From positions 259,580 through 323,579 of the forward strand of contig NZ_JAJOMA010000006.1 of NCBI RefSeq assembly GCF_021129235.1: a DNA stretch of 64,000 nucleotides, written 5' to 3'. The position numbers and the translations under genes are program-made. Source of the DNA: Kineosporia mesophila (GTDB lineage Bacteria; Actinomycetota; Actinomycetes; Actinomycetales; Kineosporiaceae). Below are positions 52,511-61,129 of this stretch, piece after piece; position 1 is the stretch's first letter; every line of letters begins with the position of its first letter. The notes beneath the pieces were generated by a model. It saw nothing but the letters and a program-made list of their open reading frames with translations, made no database searches and was not told the DNA's origin.

Positions 52511-52990
52511 GGGGGCGACCTCCGACAGCAGGGCAGGTTGGATCTGTGTGAGGGCGGGCGCCTCACTCACGCATGAGGGTGAATCCGTTGCCCCGCGATT
52601 ACGCCATCCGTGGCTGTTGCTCACATCGGCGGAGCCTGGGTGGGACTTGAGGCGGGCACGGCGTTCTGCCATCCGGGGGATATCCGGGCCGATCTGCGCG
52701 GCCGGCCGTCACCCCTGGGTTGCCTACCGTCTACTGACTGTCAAAGGCTTTGCGGGGCGGGCCTGCCCGGCCTGACCGCCGAACGTGCCGAGCGTGAAAT
52801 GCGGCGTATTTTATGGTGAAGTGGCTGCTATCACTGTCGAAGCGGAGCAAAATAGACTCTGCTCGGCTGCCTGACACCAGACACCTGTTCCAGCCTCCGT
52901 ACCCGACGACGTGTGCGTGCGCGTAGGTGAATGATGTCCGTATCCGTAATCGTTCCAGCACTTTTAGCACCGCCTCGGCGGAGGTCTCGA
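52511..52990. other. Divergent regulatory region between flhA and the small + strand gene
   Basis: 480 bp with no convincing gene. It holds the candidate sigma-28 promoter for flhA (52624-52651) on the minus strand. Towards the right it becomes AT-richer (52790-52860), where the promoter of the small plus-strand gene should lie. Confidence 0.45.
52624..52651 (-). promoter_or_regulatory. Candidate FliA (sigma-28) promoter of flhA
   Basis: Minus strand CTCAA (52651-52647), 16-nt spacer, GCCGATG (52630-52624). The same motif and spacer as the promoter candidate before cheA. It would give a leader of about 105 nt before the flhA start. Confidence 0.65.
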
Positions 52991-53134
52991 ATGTCTGTTG
53001 TTATTGCCGTGATCGCTGTCTTCCCCGTGTTCACCCTGCTGATGATCGGCCTTGCCAAGGCTGAGAACGGCCTCTACCAGCGGAGCGCTCCGGCTGATCT
53101 CCCCGCGGCAGCGGTGGAGTCGACCGTCAGCTGA
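52991..53134 (+). CDS. 47-residue single-pass membrane protein
   Basis: Not recognised. ATG 52991 has an excellent GGAGGT Shine-Dalgarno (52980-52985) five bases before it. The product has one hydrophobic helix right at the start (MSVVIAVIAVFPVFTLLMIG), then KAENGLYQRSAPADLP. It sits alone on the plus strand between flhA and the sortase and ends at a terminator. The strong ribosome site and clean membrane helix make it likely to be a true gene despite its length. Confidence 0.65.
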   Translation: MSVVIAVIAVFPVFTLLMIGLAKAENGLYQRSAPADLPAAAVESTVS

Positions 53135-53153
53135 TCGCCCGGCTACAAACCGT

Positions 53154-53191
53154 CTGCGGCCCGTATCTCGTTGTCGAGATCCGGGCCGCAG
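53154..53191. terminator. Bidirectional terminator between the small gene and the sortase gene
   Basis: Stem CTGCGGCCCG / CGGGCCGCAG (10 bp) extended by ATCTCG / CGAGAT (6 bp) across one mismatch, loop TTGT. It lies between two convergent stop codons. Confidence 0.85.
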
Positions 53192-53207
53192 CCGCGTCTT
53201 CGGGAAC

Positions 53208-53843
53208 TCACGTTCGGGCGGGGAGACTGCGGACCAGCTGGGCGTGCACGTAGAGCCGCTCGGCGGCGGAGAACTCGGGGTGACAGGTGGTCAGGGTGAG
53301 CCAGGCCCGGCCCTTGGCCGTCTTCTGCTGGACGACCGAGATGTCCGACGGATCGGTCACTCCCTCGCTGAGGACCGAGTAGTCGAACCTTCCGCGTACC
53401 GTCCAGACCTGGATCACGTCGCCGGGCCGGAGCTCGTTGATCCGCCGGAACGGTGCTCCCCAGGTGGTGCGGTGCCCGGCGATGCCGACGTTGCCCCGTC
53501 GTCCCGGCTGCGGACTGCCCTCGTACAGGCCCAGCCCCTGCCGCAGGATGTCGGTCCCGGTGCCGGGTTCCACCGGCATCCGCCAGTCCTGGCCCAGCCG
53601 CGGGATGCGGACCACGGCGACCACCGGCCCGGCCACCCCCTTCGGGATCACTGCGGTCTCGGGTCCCTTCCCGGCCGGGGACGTCCAGGCCCGGGTCGCG
53701 CGGTCGGCCAGACCGTGCGCGGTGGTGCCGGCCTTCCAGTTGGTCCACCACCAGCCGCCACCGACGCCGGCGATCAGCATCACGCCGGCGGTCAGGGTCA
53801 CGAAACCGATGAGGCGGACCCGCGAGCCGCGGGTCCGCCTCAT
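53208..53843 (-). CDS. Class E sortase
   Basis: 211 residues: cytoplasmic basic N-terminus, one membrane helix (VRLIGFVTLTAGVMLIAGVGG), and a catalytic beta-barrel facing outward. Active-site residues are H124 in IAGHRTTWGAPF, C187 in TLTTCHPE and R196 in AERLYVHA, the class E pattern. Class E enzymes of actinobacteria cut LAxTG signals and join proteins to peptidoglycan. ATG 53843 is preferred to GTG 53852, which lies within the AGGAG Shine-Dalgarno. It lies 45 bp after the TIG-repeat gene, which carries an LAFTG signal and is the obvious substrate. Confidence 0.93.
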   Translation of the reverse strand: MRRTRGSRVRLIGFVTLTAGVMLIAGVGGGWWWTNWKAGTTAHGLADRATRAWTSPAGKGPETAVIPKGVAGPVVAVVRIPRLGQDWRMPVEPGTGTDILRQGLGLYEGSPQPGRRGNVGIAGHRTTWGAPFRRINELRPGDVIQVWTVRGRFDYSVLSEGVTDPSDISVVQQKTAKGRAWLTLTTCHPEFSAAERLYVHAQLVRSLPART

Positions 53844-53888
53844 CGTCGTCACTCCTGCATCCTTCCAGTTCCTTCGGTACGCGACTGG

Positions 53889-56800
53889 TTACGCCACGTC
53901 GTCAGGGACGTGGAACTGGGTCTCGCCGTCCTTGCGCTGCGCGTCGAGATCACTGCCGGCCAGGCCGGCCGGCATCAGCAACCGCCCATCCTCGTCGAAG
54001 GTGCCGAGGTTGTCGTGGTCGTCGTCGGAACCCGGCTGCCAGGAGCTGGCGGTCCGGCGCATCCGCAGGCGCTCGGCGCCGAGCAGACCGGTACCGAGCA
54101 GCATCAGCAGCAGGCCCAGGGCCAGACCGGGGATGAGCAGCACGGGGGTACCGGTGAAGGCCAGGCCGCCCCCGGTGTCGTTGCCGCCGGCCCCGCCACT
54201 GCCGCTGCCATTGCCACTGCCGTTGCCGCTGTCATTGCCGTCACCGTTGCCGGTGTCGTTGCCGCCCCCGCCTCCGGAGCCACTGCCGCCGCCGTCACCG
54301 TCGCCGGTGTCGTTGCCGCCGCCACCCCCGCCGCCGGTGCCGCCTGCCTCGACGACCGTGACCTCGACCGTCTGCTCCGAGGTCTGGCCGAGGTCGTCGA
54401 TCACCGACATCACGAAGGTGTCGTCGCCGAGCTCGTCCGCGGCCGTGTAGACACAACTCTTACCGCTGTCCGAGATCCTCGTGGAACCGAGCCCGTCCGG
54501 CGTGGAGCAGGCGGCCACCTCGATGCCCGAGTAGCCCGGGCCCCGCGGCGCGATCGCCTTGCTGGCCCCGAGGGCCACGTCGGTCCGGATCGTCACCGTC
54601 GCGGCGAGCACCGGGATGAAGGTGAAGGACTCCACGAAGCTGATCGAGCCCGCCGAGTTCGTCACCGTCACGGTGGTGGGCCCACCGACGTGCGGCGGCG
54701 TGTTCACCGTCAGCACGTTGGAGGCCGCGGCCTTCCACCGGCTCAGCGCCTGGCCGGCCACCTTCGGGCGGTAGGCCTGGGCCTTGGTGTGGTTGTCCCG
54801 GGTCGGGCTTCCCAGCTTGCTCTTCCTGGAAGCCTTCTCGAGACCGACCGAGGGGTTGTCCACATCGGCGCCGAGCCTCAGGTTGGTCCCCTGCACCCCG
54901 TCGAAGGCGACGGTGGTGGAGTCGTCGAACCCGGTCCCGCCGATCGTGACCCGGGTGCCACCGGTCACCGGCCCGACGTTCGGCGTCAGCGTCTGCACCG
55001 TCGGCAGCCCGGTGAGCGGTACGTAGGTGAACAGGTAGGAGCTGCTGGTGCCCTGCGGGTTACGCAGCAGCACGGCGATTCCCCCGGCCGCGTGGGCCGG
55101 CGTCTTCACCGACAGCGTGGTGTTGCTGATGAGCGTGAGGTCCAGGCCCTCGACCCCGTCGAACGTCACCCGGTCCACGTTCTGCAGCCCGAGCCCCCGG
55201 AATACCACCGTGGTACCGCCGGCGGTCGGTCCGCTGCGCGGCGTCATGCTGTCGACCATCGGCACGCTGTTCGCGGCGACGTAGGTGAACTCCGAGGCGC
55301 TCGCCGCGGTACTGCTGCCCACCGGTGTGGTCACGATGACGTTGACCGGGCCGACCGCGTGCGCCGGTGACGTCGCGAGGAGCGTAGTGCTGTTGATCAC
55401 CGTGACGTTCGTGGCCGTGGTGCCCCCGAAGCTGACACCGGTGGTCGTGAGGAACCCGGTGCCGTAGATCGTCACCTGGGTTCCGCCGTCGACCGCGCCC
55501 ATACTCGGCACCAGGGCGGTGACCGTCGGCGAGACACTGGCCGGAAGGTAGGTGAACAGGCCGGTACCGGTGCCCTCGACGTTGCCCGTACCGACCACGA
55601 CCACGTCCACCAGGCCGGCCGCGTGCGACGCCGTGGTCACGGTGATCTGGGTGCCGGCGCCGTTCACGCTGAACGCCGTACCCGCTGTACCGCCGAACCG
55701 GACCCCGGTGGCTCCGGTGAAACCGGTACCGGTGATCGTCACGACCGTGCCACCGCCTGCCGGACCGGAGATCGGCGAGACGCCGGTGATTTCCGCGTCG
55801 AAGGCGACGTAGGAGTAGTTCAGCGTGACGACGCCGCCGGCCGTGGCGATGATGACCGGGACCGGGCCCGAGGTCAGGCCGGCCGGCATGGTGAAGGTGA
55901 TCTGGGTGTCACCGGTGACCGTGTAGTTGGTGATGACGTTGGCGCCCACCGTCAGCGCCAGGAGCGAACTGAACCCCGTACCGGTGATGGTGACCTGGTT
56001 GCCACCCTGGATCGGGCCGCTGGGCGGTGCGACCGTGGCCGGGCCGGCCGCGTTCGGTGTGTAGACGAACGTGCCCGCGGTGGTAGACGCACCGCCCGGC
56101 CCCAGGAGGGCCACGGTGTAGGCGCCGGCGTTGTTCGGCGGGGAGTCGAACTTCAGCGCCGATGCCGTGCTGCCACTCTTCGGGTTCACGGTCCTGGTGC
56201 CGACCTGGACCGACGTGACCAGGTTGAGATCGCTGCCCGTCACCGTCACCTCGGTGCCGCCGCTCACCGGTCCGGTGATCGGGCTGATGCCGGTGGTCGT
56301 GGGAACCGGGTTGTAGGTGAAGTTGGTGCTCGTGCTGGTCACCGATCCGGTCTTGACCCTCACCCCGATGGTGCCGGCCGAGCCGGGCGGGGTGGTGACG
56401 CGAAGAACCGTGGGGCTCACGTACTCCGTGCTCAGCGCGGTGTTACCCCAGTAGACGACGGACGACGAGGTGAAGTTGGTGCCGTTCACCGTCACCGTCG
56501 TACCACCGGTTGCCGGGCCGTTGTCCGGGGTGAGGTTCCCGATCGTGGGCGTCGCCGCGATGTACGTGTAGGTGCTGTCCAGGCTGACGAGGCTCGTTCC
56601 GCTGGAGTTGGTGACGGTCACCGGCACGACGCCCGGGGCGTCCCCGGCCGGGGTGGTGACCGTGATCGACGTCAGCGTCGGGGTCCCGACCACCGTGGCG
56701 TTGTTGTTGCCGAACTTGACGGTGGTACCGGTCAGGGTCACGAAGAGGCCCTGCAGCGTGACGGTGTCGTTCCCGGCGATCGGCCCGCTGTTCGGGCTGA

Positions 56801-58721
56801 CCGAGGTGATGGCGACGACGCCCGGCACCGGGATCGTCGGGGCCGGGTCGGCGAAGAGGAAGGTCCCGGCCGGGGTGGTGCCGCTCGGGCTGATCAGCGT
56901 CACCGCCGTGGCCCCGGCGGCGTGGGCCGGGGTGTTGAAGGTGATGCTCGTGGCCCCGACGGCCGGGCCGGCGACGGCCGCACCGTCGATCCGGACCTCG
57001 GTGACGGCATCCAGGGCGGTACCGGTGACGGTCACCGCGGTGCCACCCGCCGTCGTCCCGGTCACCGGGGTCATCGTGGTGACGACCGGGATGGCCTGGT
57101 AGGTGAAGGTCCGCGCGGCCGAGGTGTCAGAACCACGCTTGACCGTGACCGGCACACCGCCTGCCGCTGTCGTCGCTGGGGTGACCGCGGTCAGCTTCGT
57201 GGGACTGACATAGGTGGTCGCCACCGTGGTGTTGTCGACGGTGATCTGCGAGTCGGTGGTGAACCCGGTGCCGGTGGCGGTGATCGTCGTGCCACCGGTG
57301 ATCGGGCCGGACGCCGGGCTGATGCTGCTCAGACCCAGGGCGTCCTGGTAGGTGTACGCGGTGGCGGCACTCGCCGCCGACGTCCCCCCGTTGTTGGTGA
57401 CCGTGACGAACACGGTGCCGGTGCCGGCCGGCGCGGTGGCCGTGATCGAGGTCGGGCTGTTGACCGTCACGTTGGTGGCGTTCGCGGTACCGAACTTCAC
57501 GGTCGGGGCTCCCACCCCGGCGCCGCTGAAGCCCGTTCCGGTGATGGTCACCGACGTGCCCCCGTTCGGTGAGCCTCCCGAGGGAGCCACGTTGGTGACC
57601 GTCGGGGCGCCGACGTAGGCGAAAGTGTTCGTCCCGGTGCTCGCGCCGCCCGGCGCGGGGGTCGTCACGACCACGTTCGCCGCACCGGCCGAGTGAGCGG
57701 GGGCGGTCGCCGTGATCTGCGTGGTGCTGTCGATCGAGTAGCTGGCGGCGACCCCGTCGAACTCGACCTTGGACGTGCCGCGGAAGTTCGAGCCGGTGAT
57801 CACGACGCTGGTGCCGCCGGTGGTCGGCCCGGTGGCCGGGGCGAGCCCACTGACCGTGGGCACGAGGGCGTTGGTGGTGGAGCACTCCGTGTGGCCGGCG
57901 ATCACGTCACCGGCGCCGACGGCGTCCAGAAGACCGCCGTTGCCGCTGAGCCGCAGGTGAAGGGCATTGGTGACCAGCCTGGTCCTGCCGGCCGTGGTCG
58001 TCCGGACCTGCTCGTTCAGAGTCAGTGCACCCAGGTTGGCCACGTTGAGCACGGTGTTCGGAGCTGGACGCTCGGGGGTCGAGCTCGCGACGCCGGAGAG
58101 CTTCAGCCCGGTGAGGGTGGCCGTGGCGCTCACTCCCGAGGCGTCGCCGGTGCACTGCGACGAGATCAGGTCGGCGGAGACACCCTGAAGACCCAGCACG
58201 GTGCCCAGGCCGAGCTTGTCGACCGCGGAGGTCGCGTTCACCGTGTCCTTCAGATCCTCGCCGTTGGCGGCCACGGTGGCCGTGCCGCTGCTCAGGACCC
58301 CGGAAACTCTGACGTTCGCCGTGGTCGCGGTCGCCGGACCAGCAGGCCAGTCCGCCTTCGGCGTCTGCTCGGTGCCGACCGCGGACGCCCCCAGAAGCTT
58401 CACGCCGGCGAACAGGCCGTAGGCCGACGCGGCGGTAGAACCGTCGGCGGCAGCCTTGAAATTCCTTGCACCAAGCTCTTCTTTGCTCTTCGACGGCTTC
58501 CCCACCGTCGAGTGCGCGAAAGAGACCGGGGCCGCCGACCGAACCGGGCCGGTCGTCAGTGTCGCGGCCGAAGCGGAGGCAGCGGCCAGCGGCAGCCCTC
58601 CGCCGGCGACGAGAAGGCCGGCGACGACCTGCGCCACCCCTCGCCTGTTCCGGAAGCGGTGACAGCCACGTAAAAATGGCCTCCCGCCCGGGTTCGTACG
58701 GTTTCGTGTCAAGACACGCAT
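53889..58721 (-). CDS. Giant TIG-repeat surface protein with LAFTG sorting signal
   Basis: 1610 residues: long basic signal peptide (cleavage after ASA near 52), a unique N-terminal domain (about 53-285), then 12 IPT/TIG Ig-like repeats (about 285-1371) built on P-x-SGP-x-x-GGT-x-V-T-I-x-G-TGF. The twelfth is interrupted by a basic insert of about 50 residues (KASRKSKLGSP). A further beta domain and a Gly/Asn/Asp/Ser-rich spacer precede LAFTG (1520-1524), a membrane helix and RMRR. Unusually, 54 more residues follow as an acidic cytoplasmic tail (DDDHDNLGTFDEDGR). Predicted cell-wall adhesin attached by the adjacent sortase. It lies between flhB and flhA. Confidence 0.9.
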   Translation of the reverse strand: MRVLTRNRTNPGGRPFLRGCHRFRNRRGVAQVVAGLLVAGGGLPLAAASASAATLTTGPVRSAAPVSFAHSTVGKPSKSKEELGARNFKAAADGSTAASAYGLFAGVKLLGASAVGTEQTPKADWPAGPATATTANVRVSGVLSSGTATVAANGEDLKDTVNATSAVDKLGLGTVLGLQGVSADLISSQCTGDASGVSATATLTGLKLSGVASSTPERPAPNTVLNVANLGALTLNEQVRTTTAGRTRLVTNALHLRLSGNGGLLDAVGAGDVIAGHTECSTTNALVPTVSGLAPATGPTTGGTSVVITGSNFRGTSKVEFDGVAASYSIDSTTQITATAPAHSAGAANVVVTTPAPGGASTGTNTFAYVGAPTVTNVAPSGGSPNGGTSVTITGTGFSGAGVGAPTVKFGTANATNVTVNSPTSITATAPAGTGTVFVTVTNNGGTSAASAATAYTYQDALGLSSISPASGPITGGTTITATGTGFTTDSQITVDNTTVATTYVSPTKLTAVTPATTAAGGVPVTVKRGSDTSAARTFTYQAIPVVTTMTPVTGTTAGGTAVTVTGTALDAVTEVRIDGAAVAGPAVGATSITFNTPAHAAGATAVTLISPSGTTPAGTFLFADPAPTIPVPGVVAITSVSPNSGPIAGNDTVTLQGLFVTLTGTTVKFGNNNATVVGTPTLTSITVTTPAGDAPGVVPVTVTNSSGTSLVSLDSTYTYIAATPTIGNLTPDNGPATGGTTVTVNGTNFTSSSVVYWGNTALSTEYVSPTVLRVTTPPGSAGTIGVRVKTGSVTSTSTNFTYNPVPTTTGISPITGPVSGGTEVTVTGSDLNLVTSVQVGTRTVNPKSGSTASALKFDSPPNNAGAYTVALLGPGGASTTAGTFVYTPNAAGPATVAPPSGPIQGGNQVTITGTGFSSLLALTVGANVITNYTVTGDTQITFTMPAGLTSGPVPVIIATAGGVVTLNYSYVAFDAEITGVSPISGPAGGGTVVTITGTGFTGATGVRFGGTAGTAFSVNGAGTQITVTTASHAAGLVDVVVVGTGNVEGTGTGLFTYLPASVSPTVTALVPSMGAVDGGTQVTIYGTGFLTTTGVSFGGTTATNVTVINSTTLLATSPAHAVGPVNVIVTTPVGSSTAASASEFTYVAANSVPMVDSMTPRSGPTAGGTTVVFRGLGLQNVDRVTFDGVEGLDLTLISNTTLSVKTPAHAAGGIAVLLRNPQGTSSSYLFTYVPLTGLPTVQTLTPNVGPVTGGTRVTIGGTGFDDSTTVAFDGVQGTNLRLGADVDNPSVGLEKASRKSKLGSPTRDNHTKAQAYRPKVAGQALSRWKAAASNVLTVNTPPHVGGPTTVTVTNSAGSISFVESFTFIPVLAATVTIRTDVALGASKAIAPRGPGYSGIEVAACSTPDGLGSTRISDSGKSCVYTAADELGDDTFVMSVIDDLGQTSEQTVEVTVVEAGGTGGGGGGGNDTGDGDGGGSGSGGGGGNDTGNGDGNDSGNGSGNGSGSGGAGGNDTGGGLAFTGTPVLLIPGLALGLLLMLLGTGLLGAERLRMRRTASSWQPGSDDDHDNLGTFDEDGRLLMPAGLAGSDLDAQRKDGETQFHVPDDVA
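54150..54164 (-). other. LAFTG sorting motif codons
   Basis: The five codons for L-A-F-T-G of the class E sortase signal, residues 1520-1524 of the TIG-repeat protein, 86 residues before the stop. A membrane helix and four basic residues follow at the expected spacing. Confidence 0.85.
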
Positions 58722-58890
58722 GGAGGCGCCCCCGCTACCTGATTGCCAGGACCATTGCGATCCGGTCGATCCGCGACTCTAGGTAGCGGTGTAATTACAG
58801 GCTTGGGATTCCGCTCGGCGTGTCCTGAAAGATCTCTGGACGGCTAGCTGAATTTGCTCCTCGCTGACCGATTCTGGTGGGCGTAACTGG

Positions 58891-60060
58891 TCAGCGGGCC
58901 CGATGTCGGGCTTCGCTGATTTCGCGGCGCCGACGCGAGCTGAGCTCTGAGCGGCTCGGCAGCACGTCCGGAACCGGTGTGAGCGTGGGCGGTTTCCGGG
59001 TTCCGGCATTGCGCCCCGGCTTGCCCGCCTGCATCACGAAAGCGAGGATCCGGGCGACGGCCATGTAGAGCTCGGCGGGAATCTCCTCGCCGACCTCGCA
59101 GACCCGGAAAAGCGCTCTGGCCAAAGGCTTGTCCTCCACAATGGGGACGCGGTTCTCCCGGGCGGTCTCCCGGATCGCCATCGCGACGGTGCCGGAACCC
59201 TTGGCCACCACCTTGGGCGCGCCCTTGCCGGCCTCGTACCGCAGAGCGATCGACAGGTGTGTCGGGTTCGTCAGGATGACGTTGGCAGTGGGAACGTCAG
59301 CCATCATCCGGTTTCGGGCCATGGCCATCTGCTTCTGGCGGATGGCGCCCTTCAGCATCGGGTCACCCTCCTGCTGCTTGTACTCGTCCTTGATCTCCTT
59401 GGGCGTCATCATGAGTTGTTTCATGACCTCGTGACGCTGGTAGATGTAGTCGGCCAGGGCCAGCACCAGGCCCGCGATGGCGGCGGCGTAGACCATCGAC
59501 CGGATCCCGGCGCTGGTGCGCTCCACCGTCGCCAGGAGCGGAAGCGTGCCCGAGCCGACCAGTTCCGGGATCAGATTCTTGCCCGTGAGGTACACGACGA
59601 AGGCGAGAACCATCACCTTGAGCAGGGCCTTGAGCGCTTCCCAGGCCGCGCGCGGACCGAACATCCGCTTGACACCCTGCAACGGGTTCAGCCGGCTGAA
59701 CTTCGGCTTCATCGCCTTGGTCGAGGGGTAGACGCCCTGGGCCGCCGTGGCGATCGTGCCCGCGAGCATCGAGGCCAGCACCATCGGCGCGGAGCCGATC
59801 AGTACGGTCATCGGGATGTCGTTCATCACCTGCAGGGCCCGCGGCACGCTCGGATCATTGACGATGGCAGGTAGTTTCGTGAGCATCGCCCGTAAGCGCT
59901 CATTGGTCAGGTGCACGCTGAGGGGCGCCAGCGAGATTGCCACGGCGATCGACGCCCAGGTGCCGAAGTCCTGAGAGCGGGGGAACTGACCGTCCTTGCG
60001 GGCGTCCTTGATCTTCTTCTGTGTCGGCTTCTCGCTCTTGCCGTCCTTGTCACCGGCCAT
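58891..60060 (-). CDS. flhB: Flagellar export switch protein FlhB
   Basis: 389 residues: four membrane helices, the start SEKPTQKKIKDARKDGQFPRS typical of FlhB, and the autocleavage motif NPTH at 265-268 with TNPTHLSIALRYE. FlhB switches export from hook to filament substrates. The C-terminal tail (SRRRREISEARHRAR) is longer and more basic than usual. Separated from fliR by nine bases. The next gene downstream is the TIG adhesin and not flhA. Confidence 0.96.
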   Translation of the reverse strand: MAGDKDGKSEKPTQKKIKDARKDGQFPRSQDFGTWASIAVAISLAPLSVHLTNERLRAMLTKLPAIVNDPSVPRALQVMNDIPMTVLIGSAPMVLASMLAGTIATAAQGVYPSTKAMKPKFSRLNPLQGVKRMFGPRAAWEALKALLKVMVLAFVVYLTGKNLIPELVGSGTLPLLATVERTSAGIRSMVYAAAIAGLVLALADYIYQRHEVMKQLMMTPKEIKDEYKQQEGDPMLKGAIRQKQMAMARNRMMADVPTANVILTNPTHLSIALRYEAGKGAPKVVAKGSGTVAMAIRETARENRVPIVEDKPLARALFRVCEVGEEIPAELYMAVARILAFVMQAGKPGRNAGTRKPPTLTPVPDVLPSRSELSSRRRREISEARHRAR

Positions 60061-60069
60061 GGCTCACCC

Positions 60070-60831
60070 TCACCCCCCGACCAGCCGGATCATGGTCACC
60101 CCGGCGGTGTTGACGAAGCGCTCCAGGGTGCCCGGGATCTGCACCAGGATCAGGCCGATCAGGAACAGGCTGAGCACGATCTTCAGCGGGAACGCCAGGG
60201 CGAACGCGTTCAGGGCGGGAGCGGCGCGGGTGAGCAGTCCGAGGGCGATGTCCGCGATCAGCAGGGCGGCCAGGATCGGCGCCGTGATCTGGATGGCCGA
60301 GAGGAACATGGCCGAGAGCATCTTCAGCAGGGCCTCGGAGACCTGACCGAGGTTCATCCGGGCCAGCGGCGAGATCTCGAACGTGCGCGAGAGGCCGCGC
60401 AGGATCACCAGGTGGCCGTCAGCGCCGAACAGCAGGGTGATGGCCATCAGCTGGTGCAGCCGGCCCATCACCGAGCTGTTCACCATCGACAGTGGGTCAA
60501 GGCTCTGCGAGATGCTGAAACCACCGGCCAGGTCGATAAAGTCACCGATGGACTGGATCGCGGCGACAGCCATGAGCACGAAGTAGCCCAGGGCCACGCC
60601 GAGCAGCATCTGCAACAGCATCTGCCCGATCATGGCTCCGGATCCCAGCTCCGGAGCGGTGCGGATGGTCCACGTGGACAGCGGGATCGCCAGGGCGATG
60701 GCGGTGGCGGCGCGCACCTGGGAGGGGATGGCCCGGGTGTTGAACGGTGGGGAGATCATCATGAATCCCACCGTGCGGCCCAGGGCGAGCAGGTACCCCG
60801 ACAGGGTCAGTCCGGCGATCGTCAGGTCCAC
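60070..60831 (-). CDS. fliR: Flagellar export protein FliR
   Basis: 253 residues, six membrane helices, with GRTVGFMMISPPFNTRAIPS near the start and ALAFPLKIVLSLFLIGL towards the end, typical of FliR. It is part of the FliPQR export gate in the basal body. GTG start 60831. Nine bases separate it from fliQ and nine from flhB, in the conserved order fliP-fliQ-fliR-flhB. Confidence 0.95.
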   Translation of the reverse strand: MDLTIAGLTLSGYLLALGRTVGFMMISPPFNTRAIPSQVRAATAIALAIPLSTWTIRTAPELGSGAMIGQMLLQMLLGVALGYFVLMAVAAIQSIGDFIDLAGGFSISQSLDPLSMVNSSVMGRLHQLMAITLLFGADGHLVILRGLSRTFEISPLARMNLGQVSEALLKMLSAMFLSAIQITAPILAALLIADIALGLLTRAAPALNAFALAFPLKIVLSLFLIGLILVQIPGTLERFVNTAGVTMIRLVGG

Positions 60832-60840
60832 GGCGGACTC

Positions 60841-61110
60841 TCAGCTGCGCAGGAGGGTAGGCACCATGTTGAAGAGCTCCCGGGTGAAGCCCTCCAGCGT
60901 CTTCAGGCACCAGTTGCCGGTGAGCACCAGAACCACTGCGGTGACTACCAGTTTGGGCACGAAAGTCAGCGTCTGTTCCTGGATCTGGGTGGCCGACTGG
61001 ACGATCGACAGCAACAGGCCGATGGCCAGGGTGGAGAACAGCACCGGGCCGGCGACCTTGGTCGCGGTCAGCAGTGCGGCCGCCACGATCTGGATGACCG
61101 AGTCTTCCAT
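60841..61110 (-). CDS. fliQ: Flagellar export protein FliQ
   Basis: 89 residues, two membrane helices, with the family patterns GPVLFSTLAIGLLLSIVQSA and QIQEQTLTFVPKL. The gene has TAGGAG before ATG 61110. FliQ surrounds FliP in the export gate. The length is normal. Confidence 0.96.
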   Translation of the reverse strand: MEDSVIQIVAAALLTATKVAGPVLFSTLAIGLLLSIVQSATQIQEQTLTFVPKLVVTAVVLVLTGNWCLKTLEGFTRELFNMVPTLLRS

Positions 61111-61129
61111 GGGGGGACTCCTAGAACGG

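Noticed and set aside
50405-52576. A 723-codon plus-strand frame opposite flhA.
   Set aside because: flhA is unmistakable on the minus strand; the opposite frame is hydrophilic His/Asp/Gln-rich sequence with no ribosome site.
55623-57572. A 649-codon plus-strand frame opposite the TIG-repeat gene.
   Set aside because: Antisense of the regular TIG repeats; its Arg/Gly/Asp repetition mirrors the repeats and shows no start site or domain.
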